This document shows positions 1 through 12,295 of a DNA stretch of 64,000 nucleotides, one piece after another (the stretch's first letter is position 1; each line of letters starts with the position of its first letter). Below the pieces are notes generated by a model, which ran no database searches, was not told the origin of the DNA, and saw nothing but the letters and a program-made list of their open reading frames with translations. Source of the DNA: Euglena gracilis (lineage: Eukaryota > Euglenida > Euglenophyceae > Euglenales); contig CP154956.1 of the NCBI GenBank assembly GCA_039621445.1, positions 53,275,908 to 53,339,907 of the forward strand, written 5' to 3'. A program made the position numbers and the translations under genes.

Positions 1-6
1 CACGAG

Positions 7-108
7 NNNNNNNNNNNNNNNNNNNNNNNNNNNNNNNNNNNNNNNNNNNNNNNNNNNNNNNNNNNNNNNNNNNNNNNNNNNNNNNNNNNNNNNNNNNNNN
101 NNNNNNNN
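7..108. other. Assembly gap (102 N)
   Basis: Bases 7-108 are N. The six bases before it (CACGAG) cannot be interpreted. Sequence to the right starts in a C/G-homopolymer-rich repeat. Confidence 0.99.
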
Positions 109-542
109 CCAAGGGGGGGCCAACGAGCCGCCAAGCCGAATGCCCCTCAAAAAGGGACCATGTCGGCCCCAACAAGCTGGGGGGCCAACTTTTGGGGGGG
201 GTATTGTTCGGGTTAATCTCCCTCCCACCCCCCCCCCCGCTCAACCAGCATTTTATTGCAGCTCATTGATTTCTTTGTTCTTTGTTCCTGACTATACCCA
301 CCCGCCCCCCCCCCCTTGTCCACTGACCACCCCTATATACCGACCACCCCCCGGTCGGGGGTTGCAGTTTGGGGGGGTGTACGACCCCCCCCCTCCCCCG
401 GTCGGGAGTTGTAGGACCCTGGTCGTTGGACAAGGGGGGGGGGCGGGTACAACCATTTAGTCACTGGCCGACCACCCTGGGGGGTGACTGGTGTTTTAAG
501 GGTGACTGACTGGTTTTTGGTCTGAACCCCCTCTCCCCAGGG
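109..542. repeat. C/G-homopolymer palindromic repeat
   Basis: There is no credible gene here; the open frames are proline/glycine runs made by C and G homopolymers. Bases 297-470 hold inverted motifs around GGTCGGGGGTTGCAG and an outer CCCCCTTGTC / GGACAAGGGGG pair. The same arrangement recurs at 28126-28362 and 29083-29217, so this is a copy of a dispersed palindromic family. Confidence 0.5.
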
Positions 543-550
543 GTCTGCAC

Positions 551-900
551 CAGGCAATTGCTTAAGCACTGACCGACCCCACCCCCCCGGGGGGTTGACT
601 CGTTTTTTCAGCGTGACTGACTGGTTTTTTGCCCCGACCCCCTCACCACCCCCCCCCAGGGTGGGGGTCGGCCAGTAGTGGGCAAAAGTGGCTTGAGTGA
701 CCCCGGCGCCGAAGGCGCAGGAAAATTTTTTTTTGCCTTAAATGGCATAAAGTGACTGGAAAGTGGCCGTTTTTCTGAGTGGCCGACCCCCCGGGGGGGG
801 GGGGGGGTGACTGGCTGGTTTTTTGAAAATGAGTGACTGAGTGGTTTTTAAAAAAAAGTGGAGTGACCCCCCCCCCCCGGGGTCGGTAAGCAATTGTATG
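551..900. mobile_element. hAT-like MITE, TGACTGACTGG family
   Basis: The 350-bp element is bounded by the 8-bp direct repeat GTCTGCAC (543-550 and 901-908). Its ends are imperfect inverted repeats (CAGGCAATTGCTTAAG against the complement CATACAATTGCTTACC). The interior has several copies of TGACTGACTGG and paired C/G runs but no transposase. An 8-bp TSD with CA-starting ends is typical of hAT elements, so it was probably mobilised by a hAT transposase encoded elsewhere. Related interiors occur at 12296-12570 and 24402-24490. Confidence 0.7.
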
Positions 901-908
901 GTCTGCAC

Positions 909-2187
909 ACAGATTTTTTTTTTAAAGTTTGGTGACCGGGGGGTGGCTGGGTCTGGCTGAGCCCCCCCCCCCCTCCCGGGGTTGGGGGTCAGCTGAGTGG
1001 TACCCAAGTTGGCCAAGTGGGTTTCCTCTATTTTCGGCGCAGAGCACCAAAAATCTTTTGGATCCAAGGGGTTGGGTGCCCTCCGGGTCCTAAGCCTTTG
1101 GGTCGGCAAAACACTGAAGTGACCCAGCACCAAAAAAAAAAGGTGCCGGAAATATTTTGGATATTTTCTCACGTTTGTGGTCGATTTTCCTTTGGACTCC
1201 AGAGTGGCTGACTGGCTGGTTTTGAAAGAGTGGAAGTGCCTCCCCCCCCCCCCAGGGTCAGTAAAAGTTGTATGCAACTGACCAGTTGAAATGCCCCCCC
1301 CCCCTTTGACCCCAGTGTGACGTTTAGGCTGGAACAAAAGGTGCATCCTTTTGTTAGGAAAGGAGCCAAAGTGAGGATACCAATAGTTGTTTTTTGGATG
1401 TTAAAAAATATTTTTTCTGGTGACGGTTTTTCAACCCGGACCGACGTTGGTTCGATGCCCGGATGACTCTTTAACTGCCCTTGGAAAAGTAGACGCCTTA
1501 AAAACTCTTAAAATTCTTAAAATGCCTTAAAAAAACCTCCAAAAACCTTTAAAATACCTTAAAAGCCCTGTTTTTTTTAAATGTTGTTTTAAAAATTTGC
1601 CTGGTTGACACCTGTATTTATGGCATTTTGGCAAAAAGATTTAAGGTTTTTTTAAAGGTTTTTTATGGTGCCATAAAAATATTGCCTGGACTCCTCTGAC
1701 AATGACCTCCCTCTGAAAACCCTAATGAAAGTAACCACTCTTTATTTCCCACCAACTGAAATGTCGATTAACAATCTGTCATTTTCTCAGGGGGTCTTTG
1801 TCAAACCGTGATTGAGGTTTTATTTTTTTTATTGTAACAGAATACAGCTGGGAAACATATTTTGGAGTTTCACAGCCGTCCCCCTCCTTTTTTTTAATTT
1901 GTAAAGGTCATCCTCTTTTTCTTTTGCAGTTTTGAGTTTTTTGACCCTTGTTCAAATTCTGCTGAAAATGAAGTGTTTGCATTTTGTGACCAAATTCTTT
2001 TTTCTGGAAAGTTTTTTGAGATTTTTTTTGTCTTTTTTGAAAATTCTGAGCACGTAAATATTTTCAAAATGATTTCCGTCAAAATTGTGCACCTTGTTTT
2101 CATTATCAAAAAAAAATTATTGGCCAATTGGCCAGTATTTCAAAGATCAGGGCAGGATTTGACTGAAGGGGCTGGGGTGGGGAGAAC
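909..2187. other. No supported gene; repeat debris and AT-rich DNA
   Basis: Bases 909-1370 repeat the TGACTGG / poly-C pattern of the neighbouring MITE. Bases 1380-2187 are AT-rich and more unique, with TTAAAAnCCTTAAAA-type short repeats near 1495-1570. I see no RNA gene, and open frames here are short and low-complexity. Confidence 0.5.
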
Positions 2188-2195
2188 GTACCAGA

Positions 2196-2368
2196 CAGGC
2201 TTCTTTTTAAGTCAGAAGACCCCCCCCCCCAGGGGGAGGGGGGTGGGTGGGTCCGGGTCCCGCGCCGGGTGTACCTTTTCGGCGCGAAGCGCCGAAATTT
2301 TTTGAAAATTGCCTTTAACGGGCCCGATTTTGGGGGGGTCCCCCCCAGGGGTCTTAAAAATAAGCCTG
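2196..2368. mobile_element. hAT-like MITE, family 1 copy a
   Basis: The 173-bp element has terminal inverted repeats CAGGCTTCTTTTTAAGTC / GTCTTAAAAATAAGCCTG and an exact 8-bp target duplication GTACCAGA (2188-2195, 2369-2376). The core holds a GGCGCGAAGCGCC hairpin and TGCCTTTAACGGGCCCG, shared with copies at 4464 and (reversed) 62078. There is no coding capacity. The TSD length and CAG ends place it with hAT-mobilised MITEs. Confidence 0.88.
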
Positions 2369-2376
2369 GTACCAGA

Positions 2377-4455
2377 GTCCTTTTCAAAATTCTTCAGCCA
2401 AAATTTGTGGAGGTGAAAACCCAAGACCCTCGAAAACAGCCATTTTTGGGCACATTGACCCCCCCTTTCATTTGCGTTGCGCCAAAATTTTTTCGGTCCA
2501 GTCCGGCTTCACCGGGCTGGCCGAACTTTATTTCAGCGCACCGGGGGGGGGGGGCGTCTGGTTGGGACTGCTGGCTGGAGAAAGCGTGCTGGTTGGCTGC
2601 TCCCCTCCCCCCCCGCGGGGGGGGTCCCCTCCGGCTACGGAGGGGGGGGGTCCCCTCCGGCTACGGAAAACCCCTGGAACAGAGCATTCGTCAGGAAGAA
2701 AATGCCAGTTTTGCGGAGTGGAGTTCGGGTACAGCTGTATGGGGTATGGCTGTATGGGGGTTGGGTGGGCAATGCAGTGACATGGTAATGGGGCACGCCT
2801 GTCGGTCTGGCCAGTTAACCCCTTTTTCCACAGCTCTTTTCCCCTTTTCCTCTTGACACGATGGCCTCTCTGGTGTTCCCTCAACAGAAGATCCACACCG
2901 CCGGTGTCAAGTCCACAGAGGGCATCACCCCAGTTTGTGGGTGGTCGTGGGTTTGCTCCATCGTTGCATGTTTGGGCGGAATTGGTCTCATTGAGGTTTT
3001 TGCAGACCCCCCCCCCCCCGGTTACTGCAGCCCCGATTTTGGCCCACCCAACGGCAACAGCACCAACAAAGCGCTGAAAATTCTTGAAAACACTGGTCAG
3101 AAATGGTGTTTGGGAGTCTGTTTTCTTTTTTTGGGCTCATTTTTCTAAAGTTGCGGTTTTCAGCATTTTTGAGGGGATTGTCAGAATTTCGGCCCAGCCC
3201 GGCCCAACTCAGGTACAGACACGGTCCAGTCCCCTCGTGGGTCAGCTAGCCATCCCCCTGCCCACCCCTCATCAGGGTCCTTTAAAAGAGGTATGTCGGG
3301 CGTGCATGCCTGCATAAACACCACATACACGTATGACGTCTTCCTGGGGCTGAAAGGGGGCCCTGAAGCGCATCTGGAAGTCACCACAGTGGACACTTGG
3401 CGTGCTCAGGGTGGGGGGGAATTTGATTTCTGCAATTTTTCCACAATTTCGCCATTTTCCCACAATTATGCCGTAATTTTTTCGCTTTCCACAATTTTTC
3501 CACATGAACCTGAAATGAAGGCGAAATGAGTTCTCACCATTCCTTGAGTGTTTCATGAGGGAACCCGGGTGCAGGTTTTTTGTGAACCATGAGGGAACCC
3601 AAGTCTTTTTTGTGCTGTTCAGTTGCAAATTTTCCAATATTTGCAAAATTTGCAAATTTTGACAATATTTAACAATTTTTGACTTTTTTTTTTAAGGTTT
3701 CTCCCAATTTCTGGTGGGAAGTAATTTCAATTTGGAAGAATTCCGCTTCCTGAACCATATTTTTACCTGAGACCAAACTTTTAGGCATTTTTTTTTTGCT
3801 TTTTTTAATAAGAATTTTCATTTAATAAATTCCATATTTCCAGAACCTGTATGTTCTCAAAATTACAAAATCATGTTTTTGTACCGTTTTATTGGAAATT
3901 TTGTTTACTGTTTGTAATGACGGCTCAAAATTTCCATATATGTTGCAAATTGACCAAATTTGTGATGATTTTGTCAGTCCCTTTCAGCAGAACTGTACCA
4001 ATTCCTGAAACCGCCATTCCCACAATTCCCCCTCAATTTGCCCGCAATTTTCCAGAAGGCCTCCGATATCGATCCCTCCCCTGTGTGCTCTCTCTTTCTG
4101 GGATTGTCCTGGCCCAGACTCAGCGCCTTTGACGGACGTCGTCACGAAGGAGGAGCCGACCAGTCCAGCCGTCCTGATCCAGGCCCAGTCTCCTCCAGAT
4201 GTGAAGGCACAGCGGAGGCAGATGATGGGCAGGCTTCTTGTGGGACATTGCTACTCAGTGGCAGAGCACCACCAAACCGGAAAAATCGGGCGAAATCGGG
4301 GCGTTTTTCGGGTGGGCAGACAACGCGGACTAGGCCAAAGGATGAGAGCTGTGTGGTTGGGTATCACATTTCGCAATTTCCACACAATCGGTTGCATTTA
4401 TCATGCTGTTGTTGTTTTTTTTTGCTTCAAAGAAGCATTTTTTTTGTGGGGGGAG
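2377..4455. other. No supported gene; mixed unique and repeat DNA
   Basis: The stretch holds C/G-run palindromes at 2460-2660, a short imperfect repeat of CAATTTTnCCAC-type units at 3418-3510, and otherwise unremarkable AT-rich sequence. TTTTCCACAG (2824-2833) and similar sites could be 3' splice sites, but no open frame around them carries a recognisable domain. I do not call an exon. Confidence 0.4.
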
Positions 4456-4463
4456 TCTGACCC

Positions 4464-4738
4464 CAGGCTTCTTTTTAAGTCAGCAGACCCCCCCCCCGCC
4501 GGGAGGGGGGTGGGTGGGTGGGTCCGGGCCGGACCCCCCCCCCCCCCCCGGGGGGGGGCCCCGCCCCGGGGGCCCTGGGGGTACCTTTTCGGCGCGCAGC
4601 CCCGAAAATTTTTGGAAATTGCCTTTAACGGGCCCGATTTTGGGGGGGGTCCCCCCCCCCCGGGGGGGTCCCGGGCCACCCTGGGGGGCTGGGGGGGGGG
4701 GCCCCCCTCCCCCCCCGGGGGTCTTAAAAAGAAGCCTG
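4464..4738. mobile_element. hAT-like MITE, family 1 copy b
   Basis: The 275-bp element has ends CAGGCTTCTTTTTAAGTC / GTCTTAAAAAGAAGCCTG and an exact 8-bp duplication TCTGACCC (4456-4463, 4739-4746). The core is shared with copy a but expanded in C/G homopolymers, which explains the length difference. It has no coding capacity. Confidence 0.9.
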
Positions 4739-4746
4739 TCTGACCC

Positions 4747-5755
4747 CCTCCAGCAGGCCTTCCAGTACGTCGGACACACCTTAAGCAATGGTATGGTCCG
4801 GACACCCCCTCCACCATCCAGGGAGGGGGTGGTCCCTCCCAACAACCTCAACGCCTTCCCATCTATCCCTGGGGACGCCTCCCCTACCCTCCTTATATCG
4901 AACCCTAATCCCCCGCAACGGTATCCGCAGGTGAAAACACCGGAATGGGTTTGTGACCAGTTGTGGCTGTCACCGCGGCCGGATGGTTCTGCATTCTCTC
5001 CACTTTGATGGGAAGCCTGGTGGAGAGCCAGCGGCCGCACCGGCTGGTTAGAGACGGCATTGCAAGGCGCTTGAAATTTGACAATGCCGATCTGCAGCTG
5101 GCACAGGTGTACAGCCCCTCGTTCCTGGGGATGTGTGCCCAGAGTGAAATGCTTTGGTTTTTGGCCATTTTGGCCCAAGTGGCCAGACCCCGGGGGGCGG
5201 GGTATGACGTGGGTGACTAGTTTTCAAAACTGACTGACTATTATGTTGACATTTGGGCCTGACACCTGCCTGGCTTTTTGCCGTCCACAATACCCAAAAA
5301 ATTCCCAGCCCCGAGTTCAGTTTCGAGGAAGCCTGACCCACCCCGCCCCCCCCCCCCCCCGCCGCCGTGCTGGGAGGGGGTCTGGAACACCCTTTCAAGG
5401 CTTGCCATACGACATGCAACTGAAGCAACCGGAGGGGGTGTTCCACAGCAGAGTTCAATATAAGGACAGGTGGGAGGGATGGGTCAGGACCCCCCCCCAC
5501 TGGGTGTGGGGGGACAACCCCTCCTGATAGGGGGGCCACCTAAACAGTGGCGTGGTCCGGATGAAAGATCGGAACAGGCCGAAGTTTTTTTTGCATCCCC
5601 AAATTCAGACAAATGCCATTCGGGGCACTTTTTTGGGGCAAAAATGTGTCAAAAATACCAAAAATTTTTTGGCGCAAGACACCCCCAAGGTTGGTCTGGA
5701 CCCCCTGGCAGGTGGGGAGGTCTGAACCCCCCCCCCAATCAGGGAGGGGGGATAT
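4747..5755. other. No supported gene; C-rich palindromic repeats
   Basis: Motifs repeated elsewhere dominate: TTAAGCAATGGTATGGTCCG (4781-4800), CGTGGTCCGGAT (5551-5562) and a TATAAGGA-type end at 5459-5466. They look like fragments of further MITE families whose boundaries I could not fix. Confidence 0.4.
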
Positions 5756-6100
5756 GCAACTTGCATAATTTGCATTTTTTTGCATAATCAGGTTTTCCCG
5801 AAATTTGCATTTTTTTGCATTTTTTTTGCATTTTTTTGCATATAATATTTTGACCTGAAAAAAAAATTGTAGTTGTTTGCCGTATGGTTGGATTTTTTTG
5901 TATTTTTTTGCATTTTTTTGCACAATGTATTTTGCCCTGGAATTTTTTTTTGATTTCAGGCAGCAAAACTCTGTTATATTCCAGCTTTTTCTCAGGGGTT
6001 TCATGCAAGGGGTTGCATGGGTTGCATTTTTTTTGCATTTTTTGCATTTTTTTGCATTTTTTTGCATTTTTTTTTGACTTGCATAATTTGAAGTGCCAAG
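5756..6100. repeat. TTTTTTGCAT tandem repeat
   Basis: Degenerate units of about 9-10 bp (TTTTTTGCA) repeat in two blocks, about 5760-5850 and 5895-6090, separated by unique AT-rich sequence. The lysine/cysteine- or phenylalanine-rich open frames across it are repeat artefacts. Confidence 0.8.
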
Positions 6101-9100
6101 TTGCATTTCCCCCCCCTGCATGGATGATATCTTTTATGCTTCTGGACAGGCCCAACGGGACTTTGATCCCATGAAAGTCTCCTGACCAGGCACCTATAGC
6201 TGAAATGCCTAAAATGGCCTAAAATGGCCTAAAATGACTGTTTTGACCCCCTATAGGTGGGGGTTCGGATAACACTTTTTTTTTGTGAGCAACTGAAGCC
6301 ATTCAGGTGATGATTTTCAATGTCTTTTGCTAATGTGGATGGCGAACAGTGGATTTGGTGGAGGAGCACAGCCCCACAAGGCCCGTTTTTTTTATCCCAA
6401 CTAATAATAGCATCAGTCCCCAAATCCACGGTCCCCAACCTTCTTTTGGTGCTGAATTTTGAACGTTTGGACAGCTGTATTTTCTCTTACTCCCATTTTT
6501 TTTGGTGTGCAACGATGTCTGTTTCGCAAATAATGAAACAGCGCAAGTTTGGAAGCATGGGGAAAAAGAGATGAAAGATGTTGGAAAAATCTCAATTAAA
6601 AGATGTGTGTGTATGCTTATTCGTTAGGTACCGGGGATTCCTTCAAATCATGAACCAGCACAATTTTGGGGATTTTCCAAAACCACAAATAATCACGCCG
6701 AATAATCAAATGACCCAAACAACCACAAACAATTATGGATGAGATTCTCTCCCATTTCTGAACGTGTTCAGGGTTCTCTTTTTAGTATTAAGTTTCCCCA
6801 AAGGGGAAAACAAACACGGAGAAGAGGATTTGCTCTCAGTTTTGCCCTTTGATCTCTGCCATCCTCTCTCATTTATGCCAAAAAGGCACAATGGCTAAAG
6901 CAATGCCAAAATCAAATTGATTTTCACCAGGCAGCAGCATCATCTTTCAGGAAAAATGACTTCTTTTTTTTGTTAAATCCCGCAAAATGGTGTAGATTTC
7001 ACAATATACAAAAAAGCCACTTTTGGTAGTGCAAATAAAAAATTTTTTTAATATTTGTCCAGCATTTTGTTCTAAATTTTTTCATTGCGGTAAATTCTTA
7101 CTGTTCAAAATTTCATTTATGGGTATGAATTAAGATTTGTTGAGCTTCCCATGGTTTTGATCCAGTGTTCATGAATTTTGCATGCATTTTTGGATGCGCA
7201 TTTCTCATTACTGAATAAGATAAGGTTTGCACACGTTATGATACAGTTTTCGGGACAAAAATGACACAAAATTATGATTTTTTTTTCCAGAACCCCCACC
7301 TAAACCTTAAAATGGCTTAAAATGGGGAAATTTTTGGGCTTGACTGTAGGTGCCTGCTCCTGACCTATGCCATTTCACTCCACTGATTTAAAGTGTTTTT
7401 TTTTTGTTGCCAAATTATAATAGTCCTCAGTTGCAGGCCCAGATTGCATTACAGTTCAGGTTCACCGCAGTTCACAAAAAAATGCATTTTCGGGGAGCAA
7501 CAATCGTCGACTGATTTTGACATATTTGAGACCCTTTTCTCCTTTGCACTGAAGACGTAAAAGCCTTGCGCAACTGCGCAAATGCGGATTCTGAAAAGTG
7601 GACAAAATAACGGTTTTCTTGGAGTCTTTTTTGGGCTTGGTTTTTTGTGACAGAAGTTGCATCCAAGACCACATGGAAAACAGCCCAAACATATTGCATT
7701 GGAAGATTTGCATTCCAAACCTGAAAGCCTGAAAGCAACATTTGGGGCTTCAATGTGCGCAGGTTGCTTTTCATGGAGTGTTGTGCTAAACACAATGGGT
7801 CATCTGGCAACTGCAAAAAGGGTCTCTCCTGAATGGGGGTGTGCTTTCCTGCAGGTTTCCAATGTGCCCCTTTTTACTTTTGGATGAATGAACCCCCTTC
7901 CTCTCCTCAGGCACAGCTTGCTGCAGAGGCTGTAGAGATATGGTTCGATTGAGGTCATGCCTGCAGTTGGCAGGGTTGGTACATTTGTGCTTTCTCTTTG
8001 CACTCCTGAGCATCAAACCAGGAAGCCAAGGAAAATGTCTGGTTTCGAATGTCTCTTTTTTTTGAGAAATTTCAAGGGGTCTGGTACAGTGTGCCTGGGT
8101 TTTGACTGAGCACAAAAAAATCCACGCAAAGCTCCAGAAAATTTTGAAATAAATGACCAAAAACGGTGGGGAGAACGCCCTATTCTGAGGGGGGGGGGGT
8201 TTGAGGTCCCCCTGAAGAATTCCAGAGCCCAAACCCCAACAATGGGGTCAATTGTATTGTGCTCAAAGACTGCAAAATTGTTTCAGGACGAAGTCCATCT
8301 GTAATTCCAACGTGTTTATATATATTTTTTTATTTTGCTGGATTTTCCTGTCTTCCAAGCTTTTGTTTATTTTGCTTACATCCATTTTTTGCACAGAAGC
8401 TTATGGGCTTTCCAGTTTTCTGGGCGTTTTTCTTTTTGATAGTTCGACCTAACTTTTGTTGTTTTTTTTTTTGCTTGATCAGGCTTTTGATGGCTTTGCT
8501 GTGCCGTGGATTGGGGGAGTTGGTGTTTCACAGAACACGTCAATTGCCCAACTCCTGGTCGTCCTTTGAAGGCAGGCATGATTTCAGGCTTGGGGCTGGG
8601 AACTGCGCGGCCTCCGCTTAAACAACACATCGCCTCAAGCTGCCGTCCCCATGCTGCTGTTTCTGTCTGGTTCAATTTTGACTCTAACATTACTCTGTTT
8701 TGTAAATAATTACCTAGCTGCCTAAAAATGGCCCAAACTGGCCTGAAATGACCTCAAAATAACTGAAAACCAGGGGTTTGCTAAACCCGAAGGGGGAGTT
8801 CAGCCATCCAACACCTTATATCAGGCCAGGCTTTTTTTAGTCCGGTGCCCACCCCACCTGGGGGGGGGGGTACTAGGAGCAAAAGATGGCAACAATAGCA
8901 TTTTTTGGGTGGTTTCTGGGTCTTCACTCCAAATTTTGGCTGAATCCGGCCTGCGGGACCCCGCACCCCGGAGGGGATCTTTCAAAAAAACTACTGCTCA
9001 AAACAGACAAAAATGGTTGAAGATGGCAAAAAATGATCGACAATGGCCTTAAATGGAACTAAGTTGGCGCAGAATGGCCTGGAATGTATTAATTGGTGGG

Positions 9101-9410
9101 TGACCAAAGATGGCCGGTTTGGAAAAATTGCACATTCTCTGGATATTTTGCCGCACACCTTAGCAATGTTCCCACATATTTTGGCACATATCCGGGGTCT
9201 TTTAGGCATATCCCCCCCTGGGTTCAGTCCCCAAAGCTGCAATTTTTTTTTACTTTGCTCGTAGATTTTTGCCCAAGTGCCCAAAATTGCAATTCTGGCC
9301 AATTTTTGGGGACAAAATTTTTTTCGGCCCGGCGCTTCGCTGTCAGTCAAAATTCAGTCACCCAGGCTGCGCCACTGTTCAGGAGGGTGTCCCCCACTGG
9401 ACTGGGGGGG
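6101..9410. other. No supported gene; AT-rich intergenic DNA
   Basis: This is the least repetitive part of the left half. Open frames of 60-148 codons exist on both strands (for example 7449-7816 minus, 8252-8621 plus), but none shows a domain, signal peptide or family similarity that I recognise. Bases 8822-8880 resemble the left end of the 18696 MITE family, and 9265-9415 holds a GCGCCACTG...GGTGTCCCCC repeat also seen near 12206, 17320 and 19092. Confidence 0.4.
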
Positions 9411-9418
9411 GGTCCAAC

Positions 9419-9676
9419 CAGAGATTTTATCAAGTTTTGTGTGACTGGGGTGTGGGTGGGTCCCGGCCAACCCCCCCCCCCCCCCCCGGGGGGGCTGGGG
9501 GGGGGCCCCCCCCGAGGCGCGGGTTTGTTCAATTTTCGGGGCAAAACGACGAAAAAAAATTTGGACCCCAAAGTAGTGCCCCCCCCCCCCCCCCCCCCGA
9601 CCCCCCCCTCCCGGCGGCCCCGGGGGGGTGGGTGGGTGGGTGGGTCCAGACCCCCTGGGTCCTAAAAAAAATTCTG
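9419..9676. mobile_element. Probable MITE with poly-C/poly-G hairpin core
   Basis: The segment is flanked by GGTCCAAC (9411-9418) and GGTCCGAC (9677-9684), an 8-bp duplication with one mismatch. Its ends are CAGAGATTTTA / TAAAAAAAATTCTG. The interior is two large C/G homopolymer hairpins around a GGGGCAAAACGACGAAA core. Less certain than the exact-TSD copies. Confidence 0.5.
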
Positions 9677-9852
9677 GGTCCGACCCCCCCCACTCCCCAT
9701 TCCCTTAATACCTTGCTCTATTCGGAAGAAATAATCCCAAACCATAACGCTTCCTCAAGTTGGCTTTCTGCACTGCGCATTTGTAAACACAGGCATATCC
9801 GGCTTCAATCCCCTTGCTAAACTCAAGGTGTTTCACAGGGGGGGGAAATTGA

Positions 9853-9952
9853 TATCCGCAATTTGTCCGCAATTTCCGCAATTTTCCGCAATTTTCCGCA
9901 ATTTTCCGCAATTTTTCCGCAATTTCTGCAATTTTCCTGCAATTTTTCACCA
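9853..9952. repeat. CAATTTTCCG tandem repeat
   Basis: About nine units of CAATTTTCCG, varying by one or two bases, lie head to tail. Non-coding. Confidence 0.8.
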
Positions 9953-11452
9953 TTTTTTTGAAGAATTTTTTCCCCACCACCGAAGATGGAAGATGCAATG
10001 AGTTCAAGCCATTCTTCAAATGGATCAACAGGTGTGCTATTGTGTTTTGTTGTTCCCCCCCCAGTTTACCAATTTTTCTCACAGGTGCACCACTGGTCAC
10101 AGGATTGGGTGCGTCCCACCTGTGCAAAGAACATCAAGCATGTTGATTTGTGCTCGCCTGCATCGACGTGGGTGTTGCGGTGTTCTGAACCTCACAATTG
10201 AAAATTTTCTAAGTCCCCCCAAGCAGAAATGTGTATATTCTAAGTCGTAACCCTAACCCTATTCCATCATTAATTAATTAACGCAAATTTTTTTGACCCC
10301 TAGGGCTACTATACGCCCCCCCCCCTGGGGGCGTATAGTAGCTTGCTGCCATATATATCTCCAAACGGCAGAAGTATCAAACGTTTTTTAAGGCACGCAT
10401 TTGGTTTACCTTGGTTTGACGACATGATGAAAACATCAGGAATTTTTTCCACCTTTTCACCTTTTTCGAATCTGGCAATTTTTTTTTGCGTTTTCTTTGT
10501 TTTTTTTTTACCCGACAATATTTTCAATTTCTGGGGGGAAATTCTTTGGACTTTGAATATCCCTTATTTTGCCCCCCATTTCTCCCCGAGTCCAATAAAA
10601 ATTTTTTGTGCCCTTTTGCTTTTTTTTTGGTCAACAAATTGCATATTTTGTGTGAAGTGAAAGTTTTTCCTGGCGGACGTGAAAATTTTTCGAAGTCCTC
10701 TCCAGCAAAAAGTGCTTTTATTTGTGTGTTTTTTGTGCTCTTTTTTTTGCGTTGCATTTTTCCAGGGTACGCATTGTATCCCATTCCTTGTAAACACTTA
10801 AACATCCAGCCGGAGTGGTGCTTCAAGTTGCTGGTGCACAGGACCCCAAGGATTTTTTTGAAATTGTTTTAAAAAGCACTCTCCAGAAGTGGACAGGGAG
10901 TCTGCAAAAATGTTCCGCCGAAAATGTTCTAAATCAAAATTTGCATTTTTGGAGGCTCAAAGCCCAGGAATTTTCAGGCAATTTCAGGGGAAGTGCAAAA
11001 ATGATAAAAATGTGTGCGAGAAGTCATTTATCAATAATGAGATGTGGTTATTTGGAGAAGGACCATCTTCTTTGTCCGCATGAGAGCAGTTTGCAAGTGT
11101 GCAATGTGTATCCGCACCATTGCCCCGGCATTGCACACCGTTTTGGGTCTGCACAAAGGTGACAGCAGGGCATCATTTGGCATCGACAGGAGTTCCGTCT
11201 CCTCCCTGGCTTCGTCTTTCTACCTGGCTGGCTTTTTTCATGAAAGTTTGGTGACCCAGGGATGGGGGTTGTGGGTTTTGTGAAGATTTAGAAGTGATGA
11301 AAGCAATGAAAGCAATGAAGGTTTTGCAGGTTTTTCTTTGATTCCTTTGGGTGGGCAGGTGGGTGAGCTGCTTTTGGGCAGACACGCCATTCCTTAAGGT
11401 GTGTCCGACCCCAGAGTTCGATATGAGGAGGGTGTGGTTAGAGGAGGGGGGT
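9953..11452. other. No supported gene
   Basis: AT-rich sequence with a short palindrome at 10310-10341 (GCCCCCCCCC / GGGGGCGT around CTACTATACG and CGTATAGTAG). Open frames up to 140 codons lack recognisable features. Two tandem TAACCC units near 10247 are too few to call telomeric. Confidence 0.4.
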
Positions 11453-11460
11453 GTCTCCTT

Positions 11461-11965
11461 CAGGGAATTTCTTAAGCCGGAGGGTCCCCTACCCCCGGGG
11501 GGGGGTCCAGCCAGCCAGCAGCTCAAATCCAGCCAGCAGCCCAAATTCGGGCTGGGAGCCCCCCCCCCCCCGGGGGTCGAGTGAAATAAAGTTGGGTCCA
11601 GCCCGGCCGGAGGCCAGGCCAGCCGGCCGAAGGCCGGGCCAGCCGGCTGCAGGCTGGCCAGCCAACTGGGCTGCCCAGCTCATTTATCCTTGCATTTTTT
11701 CCCCTCAGCACAGCCCCTCTATCACAACCCCCCAGCCTTGATCTAGCTCCACCCATCAAAATGTCGAAAATGGCAAAAATGTGTTAGAAAATTTTGGGTT
11801 TCCTCGACCCCGCCCAGCCCAGCCCCCTCCAGCCCCAGACCCCCCCCCCCCCCCCCCACCCCCCTGGGGGGGTCCAGCCAGCAGCTCAAATCCAGCCAGC
11901 AGCTTTTTTGCCAGCCGGAGGCTGGACCCCCCCCCCCCCCCCCGGGGTCCTTAAGAAATTCCCTG
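11461..11965. mobile_element. hAT-like MITE, family 2 copy a
   Basis: The 505-bp element has ends CAGGGAATTTCTTAAG / CTTAAGAAATTCCCTG (perfect 16-bp inverted repeat) and an exact 8-bp duplication GTCTCCTT (11453-11460, 11966-11973). The interior has CCAGCCAGCAG repeats, the block CAAAATGTCGAAAATG and C/G runs. It shares end and interior with the copy at 14572. No transposase. Confidence 0.92.
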
Positions 11966-11973
11966 GTCTCCTT

Positions 11974-12295
11974 GACTGGAGGGGGCTCCGGACCCCCCCA
12001 CCTGCCAGGGGGAGGTCCAGACCGACTCCAGAGGGGGGGGCACCAGGACCCCCCATAAAGTGAAATTTTTCCTTCTGGCGCTTGGCGCCGAAAACATTGG
12101 GCATTTTTTTTAAATTTTTGCAAAGTCCCCAAAATGGCAATTTTGTCCGATTTTGGGGGGCGAATTTTTCGGCCCGGGGTCGAATTTTGGTTATCCTGAC
12201 CATGCCACTGTGCAGGAGGGGAGTCACTCCCCTCTTGGTCCGGAGGGGGGGGGAGGCTCCCCGCCCCCCTCGCCCCCCCTGCCTTTGTTTCGAAC
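11974..12295. other. No supported gene; C/G-run repeat debris
   Basis: Between two repeat families. It holds GGCGCTTGGCGCCG (12077-12090) and an element end with ATGCCACTGTGCAGG (12202-12216). A long minus-strand open frame crossing 11743-12807 is produced by homopolymers in repeats and has no domain. Confidence 0.4.

Noticed and set aside
1-6. CACGAG at the contig edge as a cloning adaptor
   Set aside because: Six bases are too few to judge, and it borders a gap.
738-1346. 202-codon minus-strand open frame
   Set aside because: It lies across C/G homopolymers and TGACTGG repeats of MITE-like DNA; proline/glycine-rich with no domain.
1440-1470. GGTTCGATGCC resembling a tRNA B box
   Set aside because: No A box, acceptor stem or cloverleaf can be drawn around it.
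9853-9952. CRISPR-like array
   Set aside because: Contiguous 10-bp units without spacers; an ordinary minisatellite in eukaryotic DNA.
10246-10260. TAACCCTAACCCT as interstitial telomeric repeat
   Set aside because: Only two units; expected by chance in a window of this size.
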